A program made the position numbers and the translations under genes. Under the pieces are notes generated by a model, which worked only from the letters and a program-made list of their open reading frames with translations, made no database searches and was not told where the DNA came from. 23,219 bases of DNA from an uncultured Alcaligenaceae bacterium (GTDB lineage Bacteria > Pseudomonadota > Gammaproteobacteria > Burkholderiales > Burkholderiaceae_B): the NCBI GenBank assembly GCA_937908115.1, contig CALEQZ010000010.1, positions 1 through 23,219 of the forward strand, in the 5' to 3' direction. This document shows positions 22,945-23,219 of the stretch, one piece after another. Each line of letters opens with the position of its first letter. Position 1 is the first letter of the stretch.

Positions 22945-22960
22945 ATTGGCATCGGCCAAT
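22945..22960. other. Inverted repeat downstream of lipB
   Basis: ATTGGC (22945-22950) and GCCAAT (22955-22960) form a 6-bp stem with a 4-nt loop, 19 bp after the lipB stop. There is no T-run, so it is not a standard terminator. It could be a weak 3'-end hairpin or a protein site. Confidence 0.3.
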
Positions 22961-22973
22961 CTTGGGCGGACCA

Positions 22974-22987
22974 TTTGTCCAGACAAA
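22974..22987. promoter_or_regulatory. Perfect dyad, candidate repressor operator ahead of the MaoC-like gene
   Basis: TTTGTC, CA, GACAAA is a perfect 14-bp palindrome 27 bp before the ATG at 23015. GntR-family repressors often bind TTGTC/GACAA-type dyads, so an operator is a fair guess; no regulator gene is in the window. Confidence 0.45.
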
Positions 22988-23014
22988 CTCATAAACATTA
23001 CAAAGAGGGTCGGT

Positions 23015-23182
23015 ATGGAGGTCGTGACTGTTGGGCCGAAGCGGTACCGATTCAGCTTCGGGCGCTATCTGGAAGACTTTGAGGTCGGCGCAGTGTACGA
23101 GCATCGACCTGGCCGCACGTTGACGGATGCGGACAACATCCAGTTCTCGCTGTTGCAAGCAGGCCGACGCCGTGTTCAATAA
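23015..23182 (+). pseudogene. 5' fragment of a MaoC-like hydratase gene, fused out of frame
   Basis: The gene starts with a good SD (GAGGG, about 6 nt upstream) and ATG 23015. RYRFSFGRYLEDFEVGAVYEHRPGRTLTDADNIQFSLL matches in pattern the N-terminus of MaoC-type enoyl-CoA or mesaconyl-CoA hydratases (GRYxEDFEVGxxYEHxPGRTxTxADN). At about codon 47, where the family continues towards NTxPLHFD, similarity stops. The frame runs through QAGRRRVQ to TAA at 23180-23182. A full MaoC protein would have at least 140 residues and the hot-dog catalytic residues, all absent. A different gene fragment begins in another frame exactly at this point (see 23156-23219), so this is a deletion or recombination junction and not a point mutation. 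Confidence 0.7.
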
Positions 23183-23219
23183 CCTGCGCGGTGATCTGCC
23201 CGGCCGGCTTGGCCTGACG
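23156..23219 (+). pseudogene. Internal fragment of a CaiB/BaiF-type CoA-transferase gene (runs off the window)
   Basis: In the frame starting with AAG at 23157, the last 63 bases read KQADAVFNNLRGDLPGRLGL followed by T, without a stop. This resembles the N-terminal third of family III (CaiB/BaiF) CoA-transferases, where a QADVxxxNxRPGxxxRLGL segment follows the first Rossmann part. The upstream part of such a gene is missing; the MaoC-like 5' end stands in its place, in another frame. MaoC-like and CaiB-like genes are often neighbours in CoA-ester catabolic clusters, so a local deletion could join them. The call rests on only 21 residues and the fragment continues past the window edge. Confidence 0.5.

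Noticed and set aside
1..23219. Insertion sequences typical of Bordetella (IS481, IS1001, IS1002, IS1663), tRNAs, CRISPR arrays
   Set aside because: No transposase-like protein, recognisable terminal inverted repeat, cloverleaf or regular direct-repeat array was seen. The junctions at 4430-4870 and 23150 carry no element.

Overview
The window looks like a chromosomal segment of a Bordetella species, or a very close Alcaligenaceae relative, carrying its lipopolysaccharide (LPS) biosynthesis region. Three things point there: a wlbA-wlbB-wlbC-wlbD cluster lying divergent to waaC-waaA; a type III pantothenate kinase (the family first described as Bvg accessory factor, Baf, in Bordetella) beside birA; and high-GC housekeeping DNA. 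Recalled from memory, Baf and LipB of the classical B. pertussis group differ clearly from the proteins here, and several wlb genes of that group are missing. A non-classical Bordetella is therefore more likely, but I cannot fix the species.

Layout. (1) 1-4700 is visibly AT-richer, O-antigen-like DNA on the minus strand: a Wzz-like chain-length regulator, an intact membrane CapD/WbpM-type nucleotide-sugar 4,6-dehydratase, a GT4 glycosyltransferase, and an 84-codon fragment of a second GT4 enzyme. (2) 4700-12625 is the wlb-type cluster, also minus strand and transcribed from wlbA leftwards: wlbA, wlbB, wlbC, wlbD (four enzymes of the UDP-diacetamido-uronic acid pathway), an NAD-dependent epimerase/reductase, a WlbG-like initiating sugar transferase, a GT4 enzyme, and a decayed wlbL-like 4,6-dehydratase with an amber codon and a lost 3' half. 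(3) 12777-15004, plus strand, holds waaC-waaA for the inner core. (4) 15225-16580, minus, is a UDP-glucose 6-dehydrogenase. (5) 16749-18730, minus, is birA-coaX and a tiny membrane protein resembling only the N-terminus of a SPOR protein. (6) 18840-22926, plus, holds an alpha/beta hydrolase, a PBP5-type D,D-carboxypeptidase, then a terminator and the dat-ybeD-lipB group. (7) 22927-23219 contains a MaoC-like gene start that runs out of frame into a CoA-transferase-like fragment; lipA, which I would expect after lipB, is not there.

How it fits together. WlbA/B/C/D make a ManNAc3NAcA-type nucleotide sugar. The CapD-type enzyme plus the SDR reductase plus the WlbG-like transferase form a plausible route for making a 6-deoxy-HexNAc (QuiNAc or FucNAc) and loading it on undecaprenyl phosphate. 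GT4 enzymes extend it and Wzz would set chain length. The wlb 4,6-dehydratase is dead, but its intact paralogue lies 3 kb away and could replace it. The main story is decay and rearrangement of an LPS/O-antigen locus, plus a second deletion-type junction at the right end. I see no tRNA, rRNA, CRISPR array or intact insertion sequence, and no convincing novel defence or signalling system.
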